Below are positions 10,909 through 23,058 of a stretch of DNA of 64,000 bases, piece after piece (the first letter of the stretch is position 1; every line of letters begins with the position of its first letter). The DNA is from Lepidodermella squamata (Eukaryota > Gastrotricha), in assembly GCA_047495785.1 (NCBI GenBank), contig JBLDXI010000021.1, forward strand, positions 1,116,001-1,180,000, given 5' to 3'. Both the position numbers and the translations under genes were made by a program. Below the pieces are notes generated by a model. That model saw only the letters and a program-made list of their open reading frames with translations. It had not been told where the DNA came from and made no database searches.

Positions 10909-13195
10909 AATATCGATATCATTAAAATCTAGTTTTTATTTTCCGAATAAAAACCTAATTTCGGATATTATGTGACATTATGTACATTTTGACATCGTCA
11001 GCTTTTGATGCTGCTTTCAAGATCAATGAACGAGGAGTCGAACGATATCAAAAAGATGCTGATAGTCCTCATAGTTGCTGAGAAAATGGGCTTCAAAGTT
11101 TTCAGAAGAAAATTTCGAAAAATGCGCGCTTAAAAAAATTAGCTTTTTTATTGCACCAATAAAATGCGCAGTCGAGATTTTTTGGGGTATTGTGAGGTGA
11201 GGAATATTGCTATAGATATTCAAGCATTTTGATGGAATCAAACTCGTTCTTCCAAGTCAACCGAAACCGATAAGCCGAATCGGCGATACTTTGGGATATC
11301 CTGTCTTTTAAGGTGGATGGTTTGAACTTTGAAAAGTTGAAAAATCCTCAAGAAAAGTTGAGTAAGAGCATCTTGAATCGTCCCACTTCAAGTCAACACA
11401 TCCTATAAAGAAAATTCGCCAAAGCCCCCATTTTTAACTTGTACAGTCATGTGTTTTTTTGGCATAGAGAGCGACTGGCTACCTGTTTGATACAATCACG
11501 GCGTGACAGATCCCGAACGGGTGCAGACGATTTTTTTTTCATCAGCTCAGCGTGTTTTAAAACAAAAGGCGGGTCGCCAGTCGCGACTTTATTCAGCGTC
11601 AACGAGCATGTCGATCGGTGAGAACACGCCATGATGTTTGCAACGAGCGAGCGAACGAGCTAGATTATATTATGCGTTCAGGCCGCCCGCGCCTCCGGTG
11701 AAAAAAAAGACATATGTTTTACTACACACTCGCGCGCTAAATGAGGCCGGTTTCGTTTAGTCGCGCACAAATTAGTTGCCATAATGACGAAAAAACGCGC
11801 GATCGCCACCGTTACAATGCCCACACGGGCACTGTATCATTGTACAAATATGAATACCATATTATATGCTCATAAAAAAATGTATCGCGCTACACACGAC
11901 TGGTAATAGTAATAGTAATAATAATATTGTTAAAAATAGCCCCGTCTCAAGCGGTATTTTTTCTAATACCATTGCCATTTTGTGCGTCGTGTTTATGTTG
12001 CACCTATGCGAACAATAAGCAGGCGCGCGCGGCTGTCGAGTGGCCAATGTCAATTGTGTTTAAATTGTGCGCAAGTGCGCCATCAAACGACATAATTGCT
12101 GCCTCTTTATTAATTAGTTTATCACCAGCCCTTTATATTATCTAACCTAGCCAGGTACGCTCGTGCTATAAACAATATATACTCCGATTTTTCCGACCTA
12201 GTCTATTGAATAACCACTGCGTAGTAATAATTGTTTTTCTGGAAATATCCGGGGATCATTTCGACGCGCTGTAAACCTTGGAATCGCGTTGTTGAAAGGC
12301 AGCTCAATTACGTTTCTAACGTGTTGACTGCCTGGGTTCCAACGAGGTACGTAGTGGAGCCAGGCGTGAGTGTGAGCGCGCGCTCGCTCGCACTCGGAAC
12401 AACACACACCAACGCGTTGCTTTCGCCATGCATTAACGATAAATGAAACCGACCACTGCCTGTTAGCAAAAAACGACACTAAAGCCCCTACGTCGCCAAG
12501 TTTTTACTCAAAGGCTTGGATAAAAGCCGACTTTTAACAATGAATAGAATTTTTACTAGCAGCGTATTTTAATAATAATTATGTAATGCTTGCCTAGAAT
12601 TTGTTTCATTATTTGTATAATAATTCATTGTTCCCAGTTGTACATGTAATGCAAAAATACGTTGCTCTGGCTAATTTCAAGGTCGAGAACACTTTTTGCC
12701 GTAAAGAAAATTCTACGTATGAAGAGTAAGTGAATCACACGCCTTTAACTCGCCATCCTCAAGAATTATACAATAGATACAATGAGGCTTAGCCCATTCA
12801 CACATCGCGTTTATTAGCGTAAAAAAAATTCGAGATAATTTAACTTTTGAATCATTTTGAGTATGATGCCCACGACGTCCTAACACCAAAGCACGAATCA
12901 ACCACACGTCAACCCCCACGCAAAAGTAAACCCACATAATTTTCGATTCAGTTCTATATATTGTTCGAATTAATCGAATTCTCGGTGCATATTTCAAGAA
13001 TTGGCTCGACAGTCATTTCCCTATGCCAGTTTAATTTCGCCAAATTTTTCCTAAATTCAGACTTCGACAACCGATATTCTAGGGAAATTTTTTCGATCTT
13101 CTACCAATGGACAGCCTAGATTTTTGAGACATGAGCAACTATTTAAATGACTTTTTAGATGGATTGGTGAACATTATTTAACTCTATCCTACTGA
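10909..13195. other. Long intergenic region upstream of the ABCG gene
   Basis: No gene supported. Between about 11620 and 12400 there are local CpG- and purine/pyrimidine-rich patches (GAGCGAGCGAACGAGC, GTGAGCGCGCGCTCGCTCGC) unlike the AT-rich surroundings. They may mark the promoter or upstream exons of the ABCG gene. No inverted repeat or RNA gene was noticed. Confidence 0.4.
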
Positions 13196-16100
13196 ATGGC
13201 TGACATTCCGACAATTTTCACGGTTCAGAGTGGCGCGGACGCTGCACCGACCAGTATTAATCGAAAAAACGCCGCAATTCTGCTGAATGCTCACCATCAG
13301 CAGCTGCAACGTCACGCGGCTTCAAACACCCTGCCCCGGCGCCAACACGGCTCGGCGGCTATCGAATGCCAGGACCTACCATCACCCGCTGAAATGCAGC
13401 AGATGCGGAGTATAGCGAGGCAAATTGCGGAGCGGAACAAGCACGAAAAGCCACCGGTTATCATTAGCGTTGAGTCACCGATTGCAATCAGCGGGCCGCC
13501 GCTATCACCGCCAACTCCACCAGCTCTGCCTGATCGTAAGGACAGGCCTAAGTACAACAACAACAGCAGCAGCAACAGCAGTAGTAACAATAACTCGAAA
13601 ACTGATATGATATTAGACGCGAAAAAGCTGATACCCGGCAGTACGGATTCGGACGAAACGAAGCGGCAAAGTTCGGATCCACCGAAGCGGAAAAGGGAGA
13701 AAAAGCCTCGCCAGCCGGTCATTGATGCGAACGCTTTGATCAAAGGCTTCAGTAAGCAGAAGCCTTTCACCGAGCCGCCGCTGGTTAAGCATCAAAGTGC
13801 GACGGATTTCGTTCAACCCCTAACTGCATTGGACCCGGCGAAACCAGTCGCAATCGACATGTCCCCAGCTTTAACCAAGTCCGCTCATCCGCCTATCCGG
13901 TTTCAAAGCAGTGAATCAAGCGCTCCGGCTCGCCAGCGTGGCAGAAAGTTGATTAAAGACATCAAGCGAAGCGAAGACCATCGAACGTCACTGGTTACAA
14001 TGCGGAATACAAAGAAAATCTCGCTCGAGTTTAAAAATATGACATTTTCTATATGGGAAGGCAGCGGCAAGAAAAAGAGGGAGAAGCACATTTTGAAGGG
14101 CATCAACGGCTGCTTCGAAGGTCGTCAACTCCACTGCATCATGGGGCCCAGTGGATCCGGTAAAACGACTCTGCTCAACACATTAGCCGGTTTCAAGTGA
14201 GTCAGCCTCAAATTTCGACAAAAATTACCCAAAAAATCAGGAAAAAATCAGAAAAAATTGAAATTTTCTGGGCATTAGGGATTTCTGATTTCCGGTCGGT
14301 GTGAAAAATTTGAGAATTTTCTCATTTTACCTTGATTTTTCAAAAATTTTGGAAAATATGGGAATATTTTGAATTGACACCCACACAATGTCTTTTTTTC
14401 TTAAAATTAAACACGTCATTTTAAATTTTTTAGTGCGAAGGCCGCAAAGGCGCTACAAGTAAGGATAGGCGATTATCGCGTCGAAGCTTCGAAGGTGTTC
14501 TCAGGCGGGAACAAATTTTTCTGCTACATCACTCAAGACATCGAACTACCAGCCTTTCTCACCGTGAAAGAGACCATGGTCTTCGCAACGCGGCTTAAAA
14601 TGCCGCAGCTACCCGTTGGCATGACCACAGATAAATTCGTCGACTCTTTAGTCGGACCACTCGGCCTTAAATCGTCGCTAGATACCTTTGTAAATAATCT
14701 CAGCGGTGGCCAGCGCAAGCGTCTGGCTATCGCGACTGAAATCATCAATTATCCACCGGTTTTATTCGCCGACGAGCCGACTAGTGGCCTGGACTCGGCC
14801 ATGGCTGAGGAATGCATCGAGTTATTCCGGCAAATGGCGAATAAAGGCTGTAATATTATTACAACGATTCACCAGCCATCTGCTAAAGTTTTCGCACTCT
14901 TCGACACGCTCTACTGCGTCAGCCGTGGCGAGTGTATTTACGAAGGCCCGACTGATGAAGTTCTCAGCCGCCTTAATATTCTTGGCCTCACACCGCCGCC
15001 GTTCTACAGCGCGGCGGATTACATCCTTGACGTTGCGCTGGGCGAGGCGAGTGAGAAAAAACTGCGCGAGCTCATCGAAATGACCCGTGAACGGCAACTA
15101 GGCCCGCCAGCCGATGATGGACAAAACATCCTGTCAAATGGCAACAAAGCGCTATTACCGAAAAAAGGCATCAAGGACGCGAAGATTGCTATAACTTCCA
15201 ACGGAAAGCTAGAGGTAATGAGAACTATCAACTTAGAAATTCCGTTTAATTATACCAGAATTCAGCGATTTTATTAAGATTATTAATTAATTATTAATAG
15301 TGCCATTTTCAAGGTCAAATTCCTATATTTAGATCCTTGGATCCTTTGATCCTAGAATCAAAATCCTGGAGCTCGGGCCCCTTATCCCTTTATTGCGTAT
15401 CTAAGCCAAGGGTTAGGTTCAGGGTTAGGGCTAGGATTAGGGTTAGGGTTAGGGTTAGGGCTAGGGTTGGAGTTTGGTTTTAGCTTGGATACGCAAATGA
15501 GGGTAAACCTTTGGCACTTCCATAGAGATCAGATTAACCTGATCTCTGATCTCTATGGGCACTTCAAGAGTACTTTGAGATATTTAAAATTAGAGTTAAA
15601 ATTATTACAATTATTATGGTGGATTATTTCATCACACAAATTATTGATTGTTTTATTTGATATTTTTCACAGAAAATTATTCCTTCGTTCAAATCATCAA
15701 ACGCTTCTTTCTGGAGCCAAACAGCTGCCTTGAGTGAACGCGTCCTTAAAACAACTTGCCGAAATCACGTAAATAATTCAATTTTTTTTTGAAAATTTTT
15801 CTATCAATTATTTTCATAGATGCTGTTTCTCTTTCGAATTTCCGGTCTTATTGCTATCGGCCTGTTGATGGGCGGCATATTTTTCGGTGACAGCAAAACT
15901 TCGACGCCGCAAATTTTAGCCATCCTATCATCAGCTCTTTTCACATCATCCTTTATGCCTGCAGTTATGGGCATCCCTCTCGATGTCAAATTTATGACAA
16001 CAGAGTATCTTAACTCTTGGTACGGCATTCCGGCTCTTGCGATATCAACAACGCTAACGGATTGCCTGCTGGAGATAGCCCATCCATTGCTGTTTACAAT

Positions 16101-16705
16101 AATTATTTGGAAAATGGCAAATTTGCGAGAGTACAGTGATTTAAGGATGCTGCGGAGTTGTCTCATATCCATACTCAGCGCTTGGAATGGTCGAAGTGTA
16201 GGAATTCTAGCCGGTACCTTCAGTTCGAGATTGGTTAGTTTACCTCAATTATAGGAATAATTTTTAGTATTTTAAATTTAAATTATTTCAGACATCCGCC
16301 TACGTAGCTTTCGGTGGCATGGCGCCGTTTTTCGTATTTACCGGATCCGTGTTGCCCTACAATTTAGCCCCAGCCTACCTGCAATGGCTGTTCTACGCAA
16401 ATAGTTGTTTCTACGTTTTCGAAGGCCATTTACAGATGGTATACGGGGGTGGTAACTACTTCCGACCCGGTTGGAACGAAACCGTGTGTGACATCAATCC
16501 TATAAGCCTGTCATGCATCGAACAGCGGCAGAATAACGATGGCAAATTTGTTATCGAAACTGTTTTTGGCTTCAAAGATGACGACTCGAATTACTACAAA
16601 GTCATCGGCATTCTCGCGGGTTATTTCGTGGTCATGCGAGTTCTCGGCGCGTTATCGCTCTACTGGCGTTTGAGGCGAGAGCTGAACCGCGCCAACAATC
16701 GCTAA
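13196..16705 (+). CDS. ABCG (White-type) half transporter with long N-terminal extension
   Basis: Membrane ATPase exporter subunit with the reverse ABCG order (ATPase first), working as a dimer. Exons: 13196-14196, 14434-15214, 15673-15768, 15820-16233 and 16292-16705; 901 residues. Walker A is GPSGSGKT (residues 317-324), the signature LSGGQRKRLAIA, Walker B VLFADEPTSGLDSA and the H-loop TTIHQPS. The membrane half follows in exons 4-5 (about six segments), with extracellular Cys and an NETV glycosylation site in the last loop. The first about 280 residues are an added low-complexity, Asn/Ser- and Pro-rich region with basic clusters, making it longer than the usual 600-700 residues. Intron 2 is long and holds a telomere-like array. 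The substrate cannot be deduced. Confidence 0.95.
15410..15470 (+). repeat. Interstitial telomere-like (TTAGGG)n array
   Basis: About ten consecutive hexamers, roughly half exactly GGTTAG and the rest one-base variants (GGCTAG, GATTAG, GTTCAG). It lies inside the 458-nt second intron of the ABCG gene. TTAGGG is the common animal telomere unit; most nematodes use TTAGGC. Confidence 0.9.
15520..15558. repeat. Perfect 14-bp inverted repeat (hairpin)
   Basis: Arms CCATAGAGATCAGA (15520-15533) and TCTGATCTCTATGG (15545-15558) with an 11-nt loop, 50 nt after the telomere-like array in the same intron. Confidence 0.85.
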
Positions 16706-17326
16706 ATAACAGCGGCAACAATAACTTCAGCCTTTCGAAATTCAAAACTCAAGAAGTTTCTACTATATTCTTTTATTTTTGCCGGAAAAAATGTTGGAAA
16801 AAATTGTATTTCACGCAACGAGAAAGGCCTCTTGAACCACACGATACGGTCTGAAATTTGCGAAAAAATGGAAGATACGATCGAAATAAAAAGAACGACG
16901 ATTTCATATGAAATGGGTTAGAAATTAGAAAGTGTTTTCATCTTGGAATAAGCAAGCAGATTAACTGATATACTCGATCATAATGAACGAAAAAGAAAGA
17001 AGAGAATGAAGGCTGACTATTTATTTTGTCGCAGCTGAATTTCAGCCATTAATAACGATGGGAAAGCTAAAATGTTAAAGCAGCAGCGTTAATACACACT
17101 CTTGAATTCGAAGATGAGAAAGATGAAACTATCTAAGATATGTTCATATATTCCTTTGTTCTTTTCCCATATCAAAAAATGGCGGTATATTCCTACAAAT
17201 AACGTTCATGAACCCTGCGCAGTTTCTACAGAGTTATCAAATTCTCAAATTCAGGGATATGTCTACAGAAAATGCAATTATTCGTGCGAGTTTTTAGATG
17301 TTGAGATGATTCTGAAGTTACAAAGT
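16706..17326. other. Intergenic, nothing recognised
   Basis: 3' flank of the ABCG gene and promoter side of ACE-like 1. No coding or repeat signal is supported. Confidence 0.4.
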
Positions 17327-19643
17327 ATGAAAATACTTGAAATCTATGCGTGGGTGATTTTTGGCCTAGTTGTTATTCAAGTCGCCGAGGTACCTATCGA
17401 ACTACAATTTAGTATCTAAAGATCCACTTTTCACGTTTTCGAATTTCAGGGAAAATTTGAGAACTGTAAAAGCGGTGTAATTACCGATATTGCGAAAATT
17501 CGGCATTATATTGCTGATTGGAGTGGAACGATTGCTGAATTGTCCACGAAATCCGAGTATGCCAGCTGGAACTGGTCAACCAACATAACAGATGCAAATG
17601 CGAAAATAAAGGTAATTTTTTTAACTCAAGATTTGTCATTTTAGCCCGAATAATTCAATCATCTATTAAGGAAGAGTCGAATAAACTTTTGGCCATTAAA
17701 AGCAAAGAGTATTGGACTATTGCGAGGTGTATCGACTGCGAGAAAGCGAATTGTTCGCAAGAAGAAAAGCGCCGACTTTGGGTTGGCTACAGCAGCATTG
17801 GACCGGCTGCTCTACCTCCTAAATCCTACGCTAACGTGAGAATATTTTAAGAGCTAATAGTCAGAATTAAAAGGCGAGCAAAAATTCGCAGCTCCAATAT
17901 TCCATCACAGTTATGCTTGGAACGCTTTCAGTGGCTCAAGTTTGTCGAGTGGATGAAAGAACCGCAAAGAAAACCTGTTTGTCAGAACCTGGTTATAGAC
18001 TTGGCGAATTTTACGAACGGAGTTTATTTCGAAATTATTTTGCAGAACTGGATGACCTTATGAGCCAATCAACTGACTATTGTACGCTGCAATGGGCTTG
18101 GGAAGGTTGGCGCAACGTAACAGGCCGGAAAATTCGAGGGTATTTCATGTCCTATGCCGTGCTATTAAATGAAGCCGCAAAGCTGAACGGCTTCAACAAT
18201 GCGAAGGAGATGTGGACTGCCGATGTTGTACACGATGATCCGACGTATTTCGAACAACTCGAGGAATCTTGGCTGAAAGTCAAGCCCCTGTATGAACAAC
18301 TGCACGCTTATGCGAGACGAAAGCTGAGAGACGTTCGGTATCCGAAATACGCAAAATTCTTTCCAGCAAGTGGGCATATTCCAGCTCATATTTTGTCGAA
18401 CATGTATGGCCAGAATTGGGGATCTCTTATCAATCTGTTGAAGCCTTATCCAGAAGCTTCTGATTTTGATCTCACTGCTTTGCTGAATCAAAACGTGGGT
18501 TCATCTCGATCTCGCTTTGCTCGGTTAATTTTAATAATTACATTCTAGAAATCAACTGTGGAATCCATTTTTCGGGAGGCTGATCGGTTCTTCCAATCGA
18601 TAGGGCTTCGTCCGATGGTAAACGATTTTTGGGCCAAGTCGGTTTTTGAGCAGAGGAATGATACCAAGATGGTGTGCCATGGATCAGCTTGGGATTTCAA
18701 TGTTCAGACTGATTTTCGGGTCAAAATTTGTGCCAAGGTTTCCTACGGGTACTATGGAACCGCTCATCACGAAATGGGTCATACTCAATACCACATGCAG
18801 TATAGCAAACAGCCGTTCGAGTTCCGCGAAGGTGCAAATGGGGGATTCCACGAGGCCATTGGCGATCTTATTGCTCTCTCGGCACTCACGCCAACTCACA
18901 TTAAAGCGATTGGCCTATTGCCAAAGGACTACAAGGAAGATAAAAGTAATTTCTTTTCCTGAACTTCGCAGGACATGTTATACATTTTTGCAGGGACTTC
19001 GCTTAGCGCACTGATGACCATGGCTCTGAGTAAAGTACCTTTATTGCCGTTCAGCTACATTGTCGATAAGTACAGATGGGCAGTTTTTGACGGCAACATC
19101 TCTTTTTCTCAGCTCAACTCTGAGTGGTGGAAGATGAAGTGCCGCTATCAAGGTTTTGTACCGCCGGTTCGTAGAACTGAAAATGACTTTGATGCCGGGT
19201 CGAAACACCACGTAGCGGGATCGATGCAGTACGATCGTTACTTTTACGCTCGTATTTTGGAGTTTCAAGCCCACCGCCATCTTTGCAGGAAGATTGGCTA
19301 TACCAAGGACTACCATCTATGCGACATCAGTGGTCACAAAGAAGAAACTTCTGCCCTGAGGGAAGCTTTGGCTTTGGGTAAATCAAGGCCTTATCCCGAT
19401 GTGCTGGAAATACTGACGGGCAGCCGCAAATTGGACTCAACTGCGATGGTCGATTATTTCAAACCTCTCTATGACTGGCTGGTCGAACAGAACAAAGGTA
19501 TTGTCGATTTTTTCCTGAAATAAAACTGGCACATTGTCTCTTGAACAGAATCAGGCGAACGTGTTGGATGGGACGATGAGTGTCCAACACATTTACCGGA
19601 ATCATCATGTGGCGATTATTCGAACGTGATACTGATGCCATAA
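17327..19643 (+). CDS. ACE-like peptidyl-dipeptidase 1 (M2 family), secreted
   Basis: Zinc metallopeptidase expected to remove C-terminal dipeptides from extracellular peptides. Exons: 17327-17389, 17450-17611, 17671-17835, 17892-17991, 18046-18494, 18549-18945, 18994-19497 and 19549-19643; 644 residues. Exon 1 is a signal peptide (MKILEIYAW...VAE). The zinc motif HEMGH is at residues 387-391, and the third ligand Glu sits 24 residues after the second His in GFHEAIGD, the spacing of true ACE; the site looks intact. CRYQGFVPPV and the DYF-P tail block also fit. The tail CGDYSNVIL is not hydrophobic, so it is probably a secreted single-domain enzyme. The exon 3 acceptor (ATTAAG) was fixed by comparison with the two paralogues at 33.9-40.4 kb. 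Confidence 0.95.
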
Positions 19644-20433
19644 TTATGCAAAATGTATCGGAAAAATGCATGTGTCTTAATTAAGAGCTAACATTTTGGT
19701 TAACGCATCAACATATATAGGTTATCATACAATCGTGTTATCCTTTGGCAATTCTGTGGAATAAAAGGTGTACCTAGTTTATAATTGTTGATAGCTATAC
19801 TTATGCCATTTTTAGGGGTTCGCCGGGATGATTCTTGCGTGAACCTTGACGTCTCCGTGGACTAAACAGGGCTTGAATTTTGATTATGGTTTTCTGAAGC
19901 CGGCTTGCAGGATTTTACATCGCAAGGGCTGATGAGATGTCAGGTGGTAAGGAAGCCATACGGAAAAATACCTTCTGGACCAGATTATTCTGGCTAGTTT
20001 TGCTGCAAGTCATTTTTAGGGACGTTCGGTCTCATACTTGTTCAAGGCATCGGGCTGAGATTCACAAATCTTCAGGGCCTATTCCGCGTAGTCAGCAAGG
20101 TTGGGGCAGTGGTACCGCTTTGCTTTGAGTGCTTTGATGTGGCTCGGGCACATTTTCGCCCAAACATTCATGAAATCTGGTGTATAGGTATGTATTTCAG
20201 ACATATTTCAGGGTGCACATTTCTCTGATGTTGTGACATCGTGAGTGAGAGAAATCCAGATCTCGGTCATATTTCGTTATCATTTTTATAATGTTAGGTG
20301 CTTAATCGGTAATATAACCTGATAAGATGCGGGAAATACCCGTGAATTCGTACTCTTAATGCTCGACTAACTTGCCGACCGTTCCCAAATTATAAATTCT
20401 ATCTAGCTTTTCAACGGCTTTTATGCTGGAGTA
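19644..20433. other. Intergenic, nothing recognised
   Basis: Spacer between ACE-like 1 and GH3-1. A short frame at 19937-20128 has no family likeness and no splice context, so I do not call it. Confidence 0.4.
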
Positions 20434-22614
20434 ATGGTTACGCATCACTTGTCGTGGAAATTTAGTGTGCTATCCGTAATTTTCGGCTGCTTTTCGATAG
20501 TTTCAGCTAAATTGTCAATATCCCATGGTTCGATTTGCTTAACGGCAACACTATTGGGCTTTGCTGCTTTATGCACCGGCATCGCATCCGTTTTAGCCGG
20601 TTATTTGGCAGTTTTTCTCCCGATATCGCGCCTCCACAGTAGCATTCGTACCGCATTAGTTCACTTTTGCTGCAATGTCTATTTCAGCATTCAAGGTTAC
20701 TTCTACTGGCGGCGAATTTTCAGGTCAACAAATGACGTCAGGGAGGCTCAGGAGAACACTCTCAAGCGGATTTTGCGGCAAAATGCAGCGACTGAGTATG
20801 GCCAGAAAGTGAAACTTGGGGATATTAAAGACTCATCTCAGTATCGACTCAGACATCCTTTGACAAGCTATGATACTTTCCAGGAGTATATTGAAAAAAC
20901 TGCAAACGAAGGTTCTTTTTACACAGAATAGCAAGACCTCAATTTTTAAAACATTTTAATTCCAGGTGTGCAAAATATGTTGACTAGTCAGGATATTATT
21001 CAATTTTTCCTGAGTTCCGGAACCACTGGCAAAAGCAAGAAAATTCCTGGTAATGTAGTCGCAACGAATTCTCGAGGCGAGGGTCTTTACCAGTACGTAT
21101 TTTCATATTATACTTGTTACATTTTCTAAAGCTTTTTGACTACGATCCCAGCTTTCATTTCATCTCCTATTTGCTACCGACTGGTCCCTTCCTAGCACCC
21201 CTGAAATCGCTTTTAATCTCATTCAGCATCAAGCTTTCATCCACAGTGTGCGGCATTGTTATGACCCCTGTTTCTTACATACCCCGGCAGTTTCAATCTA
21301 CCGAAATATATCTGCCCCGTTCGACCCCGGATCAAGCTCGGATAGAGATTTCTGAAAGCGCCCAGACTTACTTGCACTGGCTTTTCGCCCTGTACGACAC
21401 CGAACTCTGCAGAATCGATTGCGCTTTCAGCGGCGGCCTCGTTGCGGCTCTTGAATTCCTCGCGAAAAATCACCAACAGCTTACTAAAGATATCGAATTT
21501 GGAATGATAAGTGACAGTCATTCTTTAGGAATTCCCGACGACGTAGCTGGAAGAGTCTCAGACCTAATGTGGAAAGATCCCGACAGAGCTAAGGAGATCG
21601 AAGCTGAATTCGCGAAAGGATTTCAAGGGATTGTCACTCGTCTTTGGCCTAGGGTCAACATGTGCTATGTCACTGTATCAGGAAGTCACGCCTGTGCCCT
21701 AGACCGGCTGAAGTTTTTCTTCGGACCTGATGTTCATTTCTACTCGATGATTTACGCATGTAGCGAGTGTGGCGTTATTGCTGCTAACATGGCTCATCCT
21801 CATCTCGGAAACCCTGTTTCGCTGAAACAACAGTTCACGATGCTGCCGGATGTTGGCGTCTTCTATGAATTCATTCCTATCGATGACGAAGGTGCAAAAA
21901 CTGTGGGAGAAACAGTGCTGTTGCATGAAGTTAAGGTTGGTTGCCGTTATGAGTTGGTAATCACCTGCGATGCTTCAGGGCTTTATCGCTACCGAATGGG
22001 GGATGTGTTGAAAGTCGTTGGACTCTACAACCAGTCGCCGGTCATTGAGTTTTGCTCTCGAATCGGAAGTATGCTAGACGTAGTCGGCGAGAAAACTGGC
22101 GAGGATTCTGTGTTCACAGCCCTGACGTCATGCGTCCAACACAACAAGTGGCTTGGCGCTAAATCCATCGTTAATTTCTCATCGACTGATTGCTTCTCAT
22201 TCACGAAGACGATAGAAGCCACGTCTGATAAAAGATTCGATAATATGAAAGGCGACCCTGGGTCTTTGTTCTACGTCATCTTCGTCGAACTTGAAGGGTT
22301 GGAAAGGAAGTTAACTGACGAAGAAACAACGGCTTTTGACAAAGAGCTGCAGAGATGTGCTCCGCGATATGAACATTATCGGAAAGTTGAAAGAATAACC
22401 GCGCCAAAGGTAACGTTTTGCATCTACGAAAAGCTGAATTTAATGAGATATGATTTTATTTCAGGTCTTTGTTTTGGCTCGCGGCTCCTTCGAGAAGATG
22501 AAGCAACAGTCTCTGGCCAAGTCAGGAAACGCTTCAAACCAATACAAGACACCACGATTTATCAAAGATATCGAAGCTATTCAGCTACTAACAGGCTATG
22601 CTTTTTTATATTGA
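20434..22614 (+). CDS. GH3-domain protein 1 (acyl-adenylate/amide synthetase superfamily)
   Basis: Animal member of the GH3 superfamily; plant members link amino acids to hormones, while animal roles are poorly known. Exons: 20434-20911, 20966-21092, 21152-22409 and 22465-22614; 670 residues. Residues about 8-70 contain two to three hydrophobic segments, so the enzyme is probably anchored in an internal membrane. The nucleotide-binding motif SSGTTGKSKK is at about 176-185, followed by LPTGPF, ACSECGVIAAN, the ligand motif YRYRMGDVLKVVG and a C-terminal GNASNQYKTPRFIK block typical of GH3. The core motifs look intact. It is very close to GH3-2 (41.1-43.4 kb, minus), with the same exon phases. 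ACE-like 1 lies just upstream on the same strand. Confidence 0.92.
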
Positions 22615-23058
22615 CCTTAGGCCTATAACAAAAACAATATCAATGAAAATCCATAATAAACAAATGTAATGATTAATCGCTGCTGACAGTGGCTTGTGAA
22701 TCCTATAAATCCTACTCGACTACTGATATCGAAGTTTCAAAGCGGAACCGGAAAAACTCGGATTTGGCGTGGAATTTGATATCGAGGCATTTCGATATCT
22801 AGTGACGAACAAACCGGGAGCCAGTTTTGACTATTTTGTGATATTTTCAGGGTCATAAATTCTTGTTTTTTTTTATCAGTACGGGACCGCAGGCGAGACC
22901 TATAACCGAAAACTGTATATCCGCTGTCTTATCAGTAAACTGTTTCTGTTTTTTGCTCCATAATTGCAAGACTATTTTCCCCACAAAACACACCACAGAA
23001 TTGTCTTAAATTTACTTCATCATAGTGAATTGTTAATTAATAATTGTTACTGATCAAG
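22615..23058. other. Intergenic, nothing recognised
   Basis: Short spacer between GH3-1 and START 2; AATAAA is present at about 22656. No other feature seen. Confidence 0.4.

Noticed and set aside
13312-13770. 152-codon frame antisense to ABCG exon 1
   Set aside because: It is the complement of the Asn/Ser-rich extension; poly-Leu arises from CAG/CAA-type repeats read backwards.
17102-17326. Longer in-frame upstream extension of ACE-like 1
   Set aside because: The ATG at 17327 starts a clean signal peptide matching the paralogues; the upstream part has no such match.
19937-20128. 63-codon frame between ACE-like 1 and GH3-1
   Set aside because: No motif, no splice partners; the hydrophobic run is short and not preceded by a convincing start context.
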